Assembly (NCBI GenBank): GCA_017792405.1
Contig: CP051231.1
Coordinates: forward strand, 4,055,295-4,119,294
Direction: 5' to 3'
Origin: Oceanicola sp.
GTDB lineage: Bacteria; Pseudomonadota; Alphaproteobacteria; Rhodobacterales; Rhodobacteraceae
Length of the DNA stretch: 64,000 nucleotides
The notes beneath the pieces were generated by a model, which made no database searches, was not told where the DNA came from, and saw nothing but the letters and a program-made list of their open reading frames with translations. The position numbers and the translations under genes were made by a program. This document shows positions 1 to 15,990 of the stretch, piece after piece. Within the stretch, counting starts at the first letter, position 1; every line of letters starts with the position of its first letter.

Positions 1-1
1 G

Positions 2-631
2 GAAGAGGCCGTTGCCCTCGTGAAGGGCAACGCCAGCGCCAAATTCGACGAGACCGTCGAGATCGCAATGAACCTCGGCGTCGACCCGCGCCACGCCGAC
101 CAGATGGTCCGCGGCAAGGTTTCGCTGCCGAACGGCACCGGCAAAGAGGTCCGCGTGGCCGTCTTCGCCCGTGGCGAAAAGGCCGATGAGGCCAAGGCAG
201 CCGGTGCCGACGTTGTGGGCGCCGAAGACCTGATGGAAACCGTTCAGGGCGGCAAGATCGACTTCGACCGCTGCATCGCCACCCCCGACATGATGCCGAT
301 CGTCGGCCGTCTGGGTAAGGTGCTTGGCCCGCGCAACCTGATGCCGAACCCCAAGGTCGGCACCGTCACGATGGACGTGAAGGAAGCCGTGGAAGCCGCC
401 AAGGGCGGTGAAGTCCAGTTCAAGGCCGAGAAGGCTGGCGTGGTTCACGCCGGGATCGGCAAAGCCTCGTTCGACGAAGCCAAGCTGATCGAGAACGTTC
501 GCGCTTTCGTGGACGCCGTCTCCAAAGCCAAGCCGACCGGCGCGAAGGGCACCTACATGAAGAAGATCGCGATCTCTTCTACCATGGGCCCGGGCGTGAG
601 CATCGAAGTGGACAACGCGCTGGGCAACTGA
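2..631 (+). CDS. rplA: 50S ribosomal protein L1 (5' partial)
   Basis: L1 forms the mobile stalk of the large subunit that helps release deacylated tRNA from the E site; in many bacteria it also represses its own rplK-rplA mRNA. The frame is open from the second base of the window, so the start codon and roughly the first 25 codons lie upstream (209 codons seen against about 232 for the family). The L1 signature GPRNLMPNPKVGT is intact in the middle and the C-terminal VDNALGN ends normally. It is followed directly by an intrinsic terminator rather than by rplJ, which is 5.1 kb further on. Confidence 0.98.
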   Translation, partial: EEAVALVKGNASAKFDETVEIAMNLGVDPRHADQMVRGKVSLPNGTGKEVRVAVFARGEKADEAKAAGADVVGAEDLMETVQGGKIDFDRCIATPDMMPIVGRLGKVLGPRNLMPNPKVGTVTMDVKEAVEAAKGGEVQFKAEKAGVVHAGIGKASFDEAKLIENVRAFVDAVSKAKPTGAKGTYMKKIAISSTMGPGVSIEVDNALGN

Positions 632-656
632 GCTCGGACAGCGAAAGAATTGAGAG

Positions 657-683
657 GGGCGGGCCGATTGGCTCGCCCTTTTT
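657..683 (+). terminator. intrinsic terminator after rplA
   Basis: A 9-bp stem (657-665 with 670-678, one G-T pair) with loop GATT is followed by five T. It separates the rplK-rplA transcript from the accessory block. Confidence 0.8.
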
Positions 684-822
684 CGTTTGTGGCGCCGTCG
701 TATGCGTCGGTTTTGAGGCGAAAGCCGCCCCGGTGGCGTGGCCGCTCTTGATTCCGCACAGCATCCCGCCGATCTTCGGATCACCGGCTAAAGTGCGGCC
801 GGTGGCCGGAAAGAGGACCGCA

Positions 823-1554
823 ATGGCTGACGCATCCTATGGCTGGGGGCTGGTGAGCAACCCCGAAGACCGCGACGCCTTCGAGAGCGCGATCCGGGGG
901 CTGCACGGAGAGCTTGCTAACCTCGGCGCCCATGGCGCCATCGACGGCTCGACACGGGCGCTCTATGACCGTCAGGTTCGGGCGATGGCCGAGGAGTTGC
1001 GGCGCAAGGCCACGATGGGCGAGATCACGTGGCGGCAAGCGGCGACAGAGGCCAACACCCTGCGCAACACGGTCATGGATTCCCTGCGCGGCCGATCAAC
1101 CCCGCTCGGGCGGGCGCTGGCAGAATCCTTGAAGAGCCAAGGCAAGACCCTCAACGAGATGATCGCCCGCAAGACCCTGCAACTGTTCGGCCCCAATGCC
1201 AACTTCAACGCGCTTTCAACGGCGCAGCAAAACCAAGTCTACGCCGCGATCGTGGAATCTGCGGGCAAGTCCAACCCGGCGATCACCGCGCGGATGCGCA
1301 CTGTCTCGCGCGCCGGGCGGGGGCTGCTGGTGCTGTCGCTGGCGGTGTCCGTCTATGTGGTGGCCACTGCGGAGGACAAAGGCGAGGCTCTGGTGCATGA
1401 GGGCGCGGTCACTGGCGCCGGAATTGGCGGGGGCATCATTGGCGGTGCGGCGGCTGGGCTGGCCTGCGGGCCGGGCGCCCCGGTTTGCGTGGCGGTCGGG
1501 GCCTTTGTTGGCGGCGCACTGGCGGCCATCGGGGTCGATTACTTCTTCTTCTGA
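823..1554 (+). CDS. Glycine-zipper membrane protein, possible toxin/effector
   Basis: No named family is recognised with certainty. The 243-aa product starts at the ATG preceded by GGAAAGAGGA; an earlier in-frame ATG at 733 lacks a ribosome site. The first 165 residues are mostly soluble and helical, rich in Arg, Ala and Glu. A hydrophobic segment (LLVLSLAVSVYVVATA) follows, then a glycine zipper (GAGIGGGIIGGAAAGLACG) and a second one around CVAVGAFVGGALAAIGVD, ending in aromatic YFFF. Double glycine-zipper hairpins of this kind are known at the ends of pore-forming interbacterial effectors such as the Tse4/Tse5 type. Its stop codon is directly followed by the ATG of the next gene, the layout expected of an effector and its immunity protein. 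The toxin role is inference. Confidence 0.75.
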   Translation: MADASYGWGLVSNPEDRDAFESAIRGLHGELANLGAHGAIDGSTRALYDRQVRAMAEELRRKATMGEITWRQAATEANTLRNTVMDSLRGRSTPLGRALAESLKSQGKTLNEMIARKTLQLFGPNANFNALSTAQQNQVYAAIVESAGKSNPAITARMRTVSRAGRGLLVLSLAVSVYVVATAEDKGEALVHEGAVTGAGIGGGIIGGAAAGLACGPGAPVCVAVGAFVGGALAAIGVDYFFF

Positions 1555-1992
1555 ATGGAGCCGCTTGGCGACCTCCGGCTGGAGCCACTGCCCGGCGAGA
1601 TGCCCCGTGCTTTGGCGCGGCGCGGCGCGGAGTGCTGGGAGGTGGCAGGGGTGATCGCGGAGGCCGCCTGGGCGGTGGACGATGCAACACTGCTACTCGC
1701 CAGCACTGACGATATCCCGCAGGAGGACGCGCTGCATCTGTCGCTGCTGAAGCCCGGTGGCGCGGTGGAGACGGTGACCCTGGGCGCGGCCTACACGACC
1801 GGCAACTTCAGCGCGCTGGAGGCCTCGGGCGACCGGCTGGTGTTCGAGTTCTTCGGCGGCGCGCCGTGGTGCCTGACGGTGCTGCCGGCTCCGGCCTGGC
1901 GCTGGCCCTTCACCGATCCGCGCGGGGTTTCGCGCACGGGCGGCTGGAAAAGCCGCCTGCGGATCGCCGTCCTGCCACGACCGCGGCCTTGA
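1555..1992 (+). CDS. Hypothetical protein, possible partner/immunity of the glycine-zipper protein
   Basis: A 145-aa protein whose ATG begins on the base after the upstream stop, so the two are almost certainly translationally coupled. It has no signal peptide or clear membrane segment. The central and C-terminal parts alternate hydrophobic and polar residues like a small beta-rich domain, with aromatic-rich stretches (LVFEFFGGAPWCLTV, PAWRWPF). I recognise no family. If the upstream gene is a toxin, this is the natural candidate for its neutralising protein; otherwise it may be a subunit of the same membrane assembly. Confidence 0.65.
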   Translation: MEPLGDLRLEPLPGEMPRALARRGAECWEVAGVIAEAAWAVDDATLLLASTDDIPQEDALHLSLLKPGGAVETVTLGAAYTTGNFSALEASGDRLVFEFFGGAPWCLTVLPAPAWRWPFTDPRGVSRTGGWKSRLRIAVLPRPRP

Positions 1993-2124
1993 GCAGGCTC
2001 GCCCCTTGATCCTGTGCCCGCCGGGTGGCTTGCATTGCTGAGCAATGACACCCCACCCGCCATCCCACTGGCTGCGGCAAAAGCGGCGCTTTTCTTTCGC
2101 CGCGCCCTGCGGCATTGATCCGCC

Positions 2125-2478
2125 ATGACCCGCGCCTATCGCCAGACCGTGATTGCCTGGGCCGCCGCATTGATGCTGGCGGTCTTCGGCGCGGTCTCTG
2201 CGCATCACATGGGCCCGCCCTCCGAAGAGGCCGTGGCCGCCGCCGAGCTGCGCGATCTGGGGATGACCGCAGACGACCTTTGCGGCGATCTGGATGCCGC
2301 GGGAGGCTACCACTGCCCATTCTGTAACAAGGTGCCGACCGCGCCCATGCTGGCCGCGCCTGATCGTGGCGAACGGATCGTTTGGGTGGTTCCCGAGGCG
2401 CGCGGCGCCGATCTGCTGCGCGGGCCGCAGCACATTGCCTCTCACGTCACCACGCGCGGGCCGCCGCACCTCTCCTGA
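2125..2478 (+). CDS. Small exported Cys/His protein (DUF2946-like), copper-associated
   Basis: A 117-aa protein with an N-terminal signal segment (about residues 8-26) followed at once by HHM, then a CPFC pair at residues 64-67 within HCPFCNKVP. The HCPFC element after a signal peptide resembles the DUF2946 family of small proteins found in copper-handling loci. It lies 69 bp upstream of a YcnI-PCu(A)C fusion and a SCO1/SenC protein, so a periplasmic copper-related role is likely. No clear Shine-Dalgarno sequence precedes the ATG. The family call is tentative; the export signal and the CxxC pair are seen directly. Confidence 0.7.
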   Translation: MTRAYRQTVIAWAAALMLAVFGAVSAHHMGPPSEEAVAAAELRDLGMTADDLCGDLDAAGGYHCPFCNKVPTAPMLAAPDRGERIVWVVPEARGADLLRGPQHIASHVTTRGPPHLS

Positions 2479-2547
2479 GCTTTCCGAACGACTGAAACAC
2501 ATGGCGCGAGGATGTCCCCCCGCGCCCGGATTCTCATGGAGACTGAC

Positions 2548-3516
2548 ATGTTCAAACACATCACGCTGGCCGCGTTCGGCCTTGGCCTGCTTGCCGGTGC
2601 GGCGCAGGCACACGCAACTCTCGAGCAGAGGGAGGTCGCTGTAGGCGCGACCACAAAGATCACCCTGCGGGTGCCGCATGGCTGCGCTGGCGAAGCGACC
2701 CATACGGTGCGGATCGAGATTCCCGAGGGGGTTTATGCGGTGAAGCCGATGCCCAAGGCGGGCTGGGAGCTGAGCACCGAGGTCGGGGCTTACGAACTGC
2801 CCTACGACAACCACGGCACGGAGATGACCGAGGGGGTGCGCGCGATCATCTGGTCCGGCGGCAACCTCGAGGATGGCTGGTACGACGAGTTCACGCTTCG
2901 CGGCGCAGTCGGCAAGCAGTTTGCCGGGGGAGAGGTGCTTTATTTCCCTGCCGTCCAGACCTGCGCCAACGGCGTGGCCGACTGGACCGACACCACCGGC
3001 TCGCATGATGTGCCCAACCCCGCGCCAAAGCTGACGCTGGTGGCTGGGGACGGCGACGAGCACGCCCATGCGGGCCACGGTATGGCGGAGAAGGTGACGC
3101 TCGGCGCGCTGGAAATCACTGCGCCCGCCGCCGCCGCGACCCTGCCCAACCAGCCGGTCGCCGGGGGCTTCCTGACCATCACCAATACCGGCAGCGCGGA
3201 TGACGTGCTGGTTGGCGTGACTTCCGCCGCCGCAGGCCGGATGGAAGTGCACGAGATGGCCATGGAGGGCGATGTGATGAAGATGCGCGAACTGGCCGAG
3301 GGGCTGCCGATCCCGGCCGGGGAGACGGTGGAGCTGAAGCCGGGTGGCTATCACATCATGTTCATGGAGCTGGCCGGGCCGATGGAGGCAGGTACAAGCG
3401 CCGACGTGGAGCTCGAGTTTCGGAATGCCGGAAAGGTTGTGGTGAGCTTCCCGATCAAGCCGCGCGACGAGATAGGTGCGGGCGGGCACGATCACTCCGG
3501 CCACGGGCACAACTGA
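2548..3516 (+). CDS. Periplasmic copper chaperone: YcnI/DUF1775 fused to PCu(A)C
   Basis: A 322-aa exported protein with two copper domains. The signal peptide ends in AQA before His22, so the mature protein starts with the N-terminal histidine used for copper in YcnI-type domains; DUF1775 spans about 22-165. A His-rich linker (EHAHAGHGM) leads into a PCu(A)C domain (about 182-305) with the family ligands VHEM (His235), VMKM and a late HxM (YHIMFM, His269). The tail GGHDHSGHGHN is again His-rich. PCu(A)C proteins load the CuA or CuB centre of cytochrome oxidase together with SCO proteins, and a SCO gene overlaps the stop codon here. The start was chosen at the signal peptide; a longer frame from 2512 has no ribosome site. 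Confidence 0.92.
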   Translation: MFKHITLAAFGLGLLAGAAQAHATLEQREVAVGATTKITLRVPHGCAGEATHTVRIEIPEGVYAVKPMPKAGWELSTEVGAYELPYDNHGTEMTEGVRAIIWSGGNLEDGWYDEFTLRGAVGKQFAGGEVLYFPAVQTCANGVADWTDTTGSHDVPNPAPKLTLVAGDGDEHAHAGHGMAEKVTLGALEITAPAAAATLPNQPVAGGFLTITNTGSADDVLVGVTSAAAGRMEVHEMAMEGDVMKMRELAEGLPIPAGETVELKPGGYHIMFMELAGPMEAGTSADVELEFRNAGKVVVSFPIKPRDEIGAGGHDHSGHGHN

Positions 3517-4112
3517 TGACCGGGCGGACAATGACCGCCATCATCGCGGGAGGGCTGGCTGCGCTGGCCCTCCTTGCGGTGGCATGGTTCACGCTTCTGG
3601 CCCCCAAGCTGGACGAAGAAGCGGCGATCGACCTGGGGCATGGCGACTACGCGCTGCAAGGCACCGATGGGCAGCCCTTTACCGAAGACACGTTGCGCGG
3701 TGCGCCCACGGCTGTGTTCTTCGGCTTTGCCCATTGCCCAGAGGTCTGCCCGACCACGCTGGGCGACATCGACTTGTGGCAGGCCGAGCTGGCAGCGGCG
3801 GGCGAGGCCCCGCTGCGCACCTATTTCGTGACCGTGGACCCGGAGCGGGACACGGTGGAGATGATGGCCGACTACGTGGGCTGGGTGCCCAGCGTGGTCG
3901 GTGTCTCGGGCAGCCGCGAAGAGATCGACAAGGCGATCCGCGCCTTCCGGGTTTTTGCCGCGAAGGTGCCGCTGGAGGGCGGAGACTACACGATGGACCA
4001 CTCGGCCTTCGTGCTGCTCTTCGACGACCGGGGCAACTTCTTCGAGCCGATCCGCTACCAAGAGGAGTTGGAGAGCGCGATGGCCAAGATCCGGCGGGTC
4101 ATGGCGATGTAA
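3516..4112 (+). CDS. SCO1/SenC family copper-delivery/thiol-disulfide protein
   Basis: A 198-aa membrane-anchored thioredoxin-fold protein that passes copper to, or reduces, the CuA site of cytochrome c oxidase. A single N-terminal transmembrane anchor covers about residues 7-29. The copper ligands of the family are all present: the CxxxC motif CPEVC (Cys74, Cys78) and the distal histidine in MDHSAF (His162). The start ATG overlaps the previous stop (TGATG), so it is translationally coupled to the YcnI-PCu(A)C chaperone and the two proteins probably act in one handover chain. Confidence 0.95.
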   Translation: MTGRTMTAIIAGGLAALALLAVAWFTLLAPKLDEEAAIDLGHGDYALQGTDGQPFTEDTLRGAPTAVFFGFAHCPEVCPTTLGDIDLWQAELAAAGEAPLRTYFVTVDPERDTVEMMADYVGWVPSVVGVSGSREEIDKAIRAFRVFAAKVPLEGGDYTMDHSAFVLLFDDRGNFFEPIRYQEELESAMAKIRRVMAM

Positions 4113-4120
4113 CTCATGTG

Positions 4121-4163
4121 GCGGCGGGTGGCGTGAACGTGCCACTCACCCGCCGCCCATTTT
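4121..4163. terminator. bidirectional terminator between SCO and Hint genes
   Basis: A 10-bp perfect stem (4121-4130 with 4147-4156) is followed by CCATTTTTT on the plus strand, between two convergent genes. Confidence 0.75.
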
Positions 4164-4164
4164 T

Positions 4165-5268
4165 TCAGGCGGTGGCGGCCATGCCGAGAGGCTGGAACTG
4201 GCCGGGGTTTACAGCGAGGCGCCGCGCCCATTGTCCGGTTTTCCCGAAGGGCCGCGCGGGGGCAGGTTGCGCGGGCAGGATGGCCGAGAGGCGCAGCTTT
4301 TGGAGCGGGCTCAGCCCTTCGAGCGCGACGGGGCCGGGGTAGAAGCTTTCGACCGCGACACCTTCAGCGAAAACGATCTCGTGACGGTCCATCACCACGT
4401 TCAGGTAGGTCACGCGGCCTGATGCCGGAGCGCTGTGCACACCGGAACTGCCGAGCAAGGCCTTGGCGGCCACAAGGCTTGTTCCTGCGCTCGTTTCGAG
4501 CAGGCGGTGCTGGGGCGAGCAGGCGAGGGGGCGCTCGGGCAAGCCGGGCGCGAGGCTTCCGGCCGGGATCAACACAGGCGAAGCGGCAGGACCGGCTTCG
4601 TCGAGCGAGATGGTACGAGTGAGGAGCATCCGCAGCGGTCGTGGGCCGTGGTCGAGCGTCAGGATCATCTCGCCGGGCCGCAGGCTTTCAATCGCGCGGG
4701 CGCCGGAAGGGGTGGCGATGCGGGTGCCGGGCAAGAAACAGGCCGGGGTCAGCGCGTTGTAGGCGTCCTCGAACTCCAGCTTGCCGTTGTTGTTGCCCTG
4801 CGCCGGGTCACCGTTCTGGCCGGTGCCTGGATAGACCAGCGTGGTGGGCGTGGAGGGCAGGCCGCCGTTGATGTCGAACAGCACCTTTTTGCTGCCGCCG
4901 GTGAGGATGATGTACTCATCTCCATCGGCAAGACCCTGATACATATCGCCCTGAGCGTTCAGGTTGTTCATACCCGGAACCACCTGCCAGCCGCCATTGC
5001 CGGTTGTGGCGTCGCCGTCATTGTCCTTGCTGGGGTCGTAGGCCTCGATCCGCCAGCCCTGACCGTTGGAGAAGCTGGTGGCGCTGCCGTTGACGTTTTG
5101 CACCCAGACAAGGCGATAAAGATCGGAGGAGGTGCCGAGGGCAGCGGTGCCGGGGAGCGACAAAGCGAAGTTTGCATCGCCCTGGTTCCCGGTCAACACA
5201 GGGTTGCCGGAGATTGCGGCGAGCATGTCGCCGGTGACGATGATCGGGTCGATATACCCGGTGGGCAT
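4165..5268 (-). CDS. Hint (hedgehog/intein-like) domain protein
   Basis: A 367-aa protein starting at MPTGYIDP, preceded on its strand by AGGCG; a longer frame reaches 5304 without support. The N-terminal 170 residues are low in Lys, rich in Gly, Asn and Asp (NQGDANF, GDATTGNGG), like the surface or RTX-associated domains of roseobacters. Cys177 opens a Hint module (CFLPGTRIATPSGARAI), with the downstream CSPQHRLL block that supplies the conserved histidine. Hint domains of this group are thought to cut or ligate their host polypeptide at the cysteine. Nothing C-terminal to the Hint module looks like a returning extein, so simple cleavage is more likely than splicing. It stands alone, convergent to the copper genes. 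Confidence 0.85.
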   Translation of the reverse strand: MPTGYIDPIIVTGDMLAAISGNPVLTGNQGDANFALSLPGTAALGTSSDLYRLVWVQNVNGSATSFSNGQGWRIEAYDPSKDNDGDATTGNGGWQVVPGMNNLNAQGDMYQGLADGDEYIILTGGSKKVLFDINGGLPSTPTTLVYPGTGQNGDPAQGNNNGKLEFEDAYNALTPACFLPGTRIATPSGARAIESLRPGEMILTLDHGPRPLRMLLTRTISLDEAGPAASPVLIPAGSLAPGLPERPLACSPQHRLLETSAGTSLVAAKALLGSSGVHSAPASGRVTYLNVVMDRHEIVFAEGVAVESFYPGPVALEGLSPLQKLRLSAILPAQPAPARPFGKTGQWARRLAVNPGQFQPLGMAATA

Positions 5269-5769
5269 GGCTTTGCGCCTTCGCTGCTCGCACGGGCGCA
5301 ACAAGGGGGAGGGCGCCGGTGTGTGCGCAGGGTTAACGTGGCATTAAGGAAAATTTGTGGCGCGTTCTAATGGCTCGCGCTTGTGTGATACGGTGCCTGA
5401 TAAATGTCAGCCGCAAGCGGACAGCCACCGGACGCTGCCCGCGCCATGGCACGCTACGCTACACCCCGCACAGAAAATCGCGGCGTCGTGAGGCTCAAGC
5501 CCTTGCCCTCGCGGCGCGCGCCGACTAAACCGCCCCCTGCAAGCCAGCGTGCGATTCGTCGTGCGCTGTTTTGCGTTTCGTCCAAGACGGTGGGTGGCGC
5601 TCATCCGAACGCCTTAATTTCCTGCCTGAGACGGGTCAGAACATGTTTTCCCGCGAGGCTTCTCTCGGGCGAACTTGGCTTCAGCCCCGTAATACGGACC
5701 TGAGTGTTGGCCTCGGCCAGCAAAAATGAGCCGGGCGGGGAATGAACCTGCCCAAATTGGAGTGAAACT
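5269..5769 (+). other. Intergenic region; probable rplJ leader
   Basis: No open frame with coding character is visible on either strand. The 3' third must contain the rplJ-rplL-rpoBC promoter and mRNA leader, because the preceding gene points away. In most bacteria an L10-binding leader precedes rplJ; the stretch 5630-5769 (including a GCGAGGCTTCTCTCGGGCG stem-loop near 5653-5671) is where it would lie. I could not identify a convincing -35/-10 pair by eye. Confidence 0.4.
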
Positions 5770-6282
5770 GTGGATAGAGCCCAGAAAGAGAAAGTGGTCG
5801 AGGAACTCGGCCAGATTTTCGAAAGCTCTGGCGTCGTTGTGGTCTCCCACTACGAGGGTCTCACGGTTGCCGAGATGCAGGACCTGCGCGCGCAAATGCG
5901 TGAAGCTGGCGGGTCGGTCCGCGTCGCCAAGAACAGGCTCGCCAAGATCGCCCTGGAAGGGAAGCCTTGCGCCAGCATCGCCGATCTTCTGACGGGTATG
6001 ACCGTTCTCACCTATTCCGAAGACCCCGTGGCTGCGGCCAAGGTCGTGGATAAGTTCGCCAAGGATAACTCGAAGCTCGAGATCCTCGGCGGTGCGATGG
6101 GTGAGACCGCTCTGGACGTCGCTGGTGTAAAAGCTGTCGCCGCCATGCCGTCCCGCGAGGAGCTCATTGCTTCCATCGTGGGCTGCATCGGTGCGCCTGC
6201 TTCCAACATCGCCGGCGCCATTGGCGCACCTGCTTCGAATATCGCGTCCATCCTTTCGACCATCGAAGAGAAGGCCGCGTAA
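5770..6282 (+). CDS. rplJ: 50S ribosomal protein L10
   Basis: L10 anchors L7/L12 dimers to the base of the GTPase-associated stalk and, with them, binds its own leader to control rplJL expression. The 170-aa product starts at a GTG with GGAG about 10 bases upstream. The N-terminal rRNA-binding domain carries LRAQMREAGGSVRVAKNRL. The C-terminal helix contains the repeated segment GAPASNIA twice (residues near 139 and 151), which matches the tandem L7/L12-docking segments of alphaproteobacterial L10 rather than an assembly duplication. Confidence 0.98.
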   Translation: MDRAQKEKVVEELGQIFESSGVVVVSHYEGLTVAEMQDLRAQMREAGGSVRVAKNRLAKIALEGKPCASIADLLTGMTVLTYSEDPVAAAKVVDKFAKDNSKLEILGGAMGETALDVAGVKAVAAMPSREELIASIVGCIGAPASNIAGAIGAPASNIASILSTIEEKAA

Positions 6283-6355
6283 GGCAACGAATGAGAGCCG
6301 CGTAGGGGTTGATTGCCTCGCGTTGGAACACATCTAGACAGACGGAAAGCGAAAA

Positions 6356-6736
6356 ATGGCTGATCTGAAAAAACTTGCTGAAGAGATCGTGGGTCTGACC
6401 CTTCTCGAAGCCCAAGAACTGAAAACCATCCTCAAGGACGAGTACGGCATCGAGCCCGCCGCCGGCGGCGCTGTGATGATGGCTGGTCCGGCTGGCGACG
6501 CCGGTGGCGCCGCTGCTGAAGAGAAAACCGAGTTCGACGTGATCCTGAAGGCCGCTGGTGCCCAGAAGATCAACGTCATCAAAGAAGTCCGCGCCATCAC
6601 CGGCCTGGGCCTCAAAGAAGCCAAGGAACTGGTCGAGGCCGGCGGCAAAGCCGTCAAAGAAGGCGTCGACAAGGCCGAAGCCGAAGACATCAAGGGCAAG
6701 CTCGAAGCCGCTGGCGCCGAGGTGGAGCTCAAGTGA
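6356..6736 (+). CDS. rplL: 50S ribosomal protein L7/L12
   Basis: L7/L12 is the multi-copy acidic stalk protein that recruits and activates translational GTPases (EF-G and EF-Tu are encoded downstream). The 126-aa chain has the N-terminal dimerisation helices (KKLAEEIVGLTLLEAQEL), a flexible Ala/Gly hinge near 38-58, and the compact C-terminal domain with INVIKEVRAITGLGLKEAK, which contacts the factors. It lies 73 bp after rplJ with AGACGGAAAGCGAAAA before the ATG. Confidence 0.99.
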   Translation: MADLKKLAEEIVGLTLLEAQELKTILKDEYGIEPAAGGAVMMAGPAGDAGGAAAEEKTEFDVILKAAGAQKINVIKEVRAITGLGLKEAKELVEAGGKAVKEGVDKAEAEDIKGKLEAAGAEVELK

Positions 6737-6774
6737 TCGGACGCCGCTCCGCGCGAGTGGCCCGATAGAGAATT

Positions 6775-6805
6775 GGCTGGATCCGGGCAAAATCCGGGTC
6801 CAGCC
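6775..6805 (+). other. rplL-rpoB intergenic hairpin (attenuator or RNase III site candidate)
   Basis: A 12-bp stem (6775-6786 with 6794-6805, one G-T pair) lies midway in the 247-bp gap before rpoB and has no T-run after it. In E. coli the same gap holds an attenuator and an RNase III processing site that set the ratio of stalk protein to polymerase. Confidence 0.6.
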
Positions 6806-6983
6806 GAATGCGTCTCGGCAAGCCCCTTTGCGAAGGGTCTTTCCAAGGCGCGTTCGAATGGATCGGGCGCGTGCCGGTGGGACGGCACGCAGGTATGGAT
6901 CCCGGACGCACCTTCATTCGTGAGCCGACCTCCCGGTGCCCCGGCGGGATGTGCGCGGCGACAGACGAAAGGTACACGACCAG

Positions 6984-11120
<4,137 letters not shown>

Positions 11121-11171
11121 CGGGTTCGCCCGTGACCCTCGCCCCAACCGCACAGCTTTGAGGAAATCAAG

Positions 11172-15410
<4,239 letters not shown>

Positions 15411-15439
15411 GAGCCTGTTATCGCACTACAAATCAAGAG

Positions 15440-15467
15440 GGGTCCCGCAGCGATGCGGGGCCCTTTC
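15440..15467 (+). terminator. intrinsic terminator after rpoC
   Basis: A 10-bp stem (15440-15449 with 15454-15463, one G-T pair) with loop GCGA is followed by TTTC. Confidence 0.85.
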
Positions 15468-15478
15468 TCGTTCAGCGG

Positions 15479-15829
15479 TCAAAACCCGAAGAGGCCGAAG
15501 AGCGCGGCGTAGCCGGCAAAGATCGCCGTATTGGCTGCAGTCGCCACGCCCATCAGCATCACCCCGACCCGCCGCCTGCGCCCGTGGTGGACGAGCCCTG
15601 TCAGGAGTGAAAGCAAAGCAGCAGCCGCGAGCGAGCAGGCCAGCGCGGAGCGAACGCTCGACTCATGCCGAGCAATGTCAGGGTCGGGCGGGGCGAGGTT
15701 ATAGAACATCAGCGCCGCAGCCAAAGCCACCGCGAGCGCCAAATACCAATGCGTCGGCATTCGGGTGAGCTGCCACAAGGCGAGCCGCTTTCGGTCTGGG
15801 TCGTAAAAGAAACGGTACGTATAGTACAT
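15479..15829 (-). CDS. Small three-helix membrane protein, unknown function
   Basis: A 116-aa protein with three predicted transmembrane segments (about residues 27-44, 62-80 and 88-112) joined by short loops, one carrying HHGRRRR. I recognise no family. The ATG is preceded on its strand by GAGGA at a good distance. It is convergent with rpoC, whose terminator lies between them. Confidence 0.7.
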   Translation of the reverse strand: MYYTYRFFYDPDRKRLALWQLTRMPTHWYLALAVALAAALMFYNLAPPDPDIARHESSVRSALACSLAAAALLSLLTGLVHHGRRRRVGVMLMGVATAANTAIFAGYAALFGLFGF

Positions 15830-15990
15830 TTTGCAAGTCCTCAGATCATGGACTCACACCATCTTCCCACGGGCAGATGTTGCCGCGCCAACCCGCCGCT
15901 GGGAAGTGGAAACAGGGTCGGGGCTGTGGAAACCCGGCGATCTGGGCTAAGATGATGATCTGGCAGCGGAGCGCGAAAGGAGGCGAGAGC

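Noticed and set aside
1693..3531. 612-codon minus-strand frame opposite the copper cassette
   Set aside because: Overlaps three well-supported plus-strand exported proteins and has low-complexity composition.
4435..5370. Plus-strand frame opposite the Hint gene
   Set aside because: The minus-strand frame has a Hint motif and a ribosome site; the plus frame has neither.
6175..6245. Duplicated GAPASNIA segment in rplJ as an assembly duplication
   Set aside because: Tandem L7/L12-binding segments are normal in alphaproteobacterial L10 and the frame continues to a normal end.
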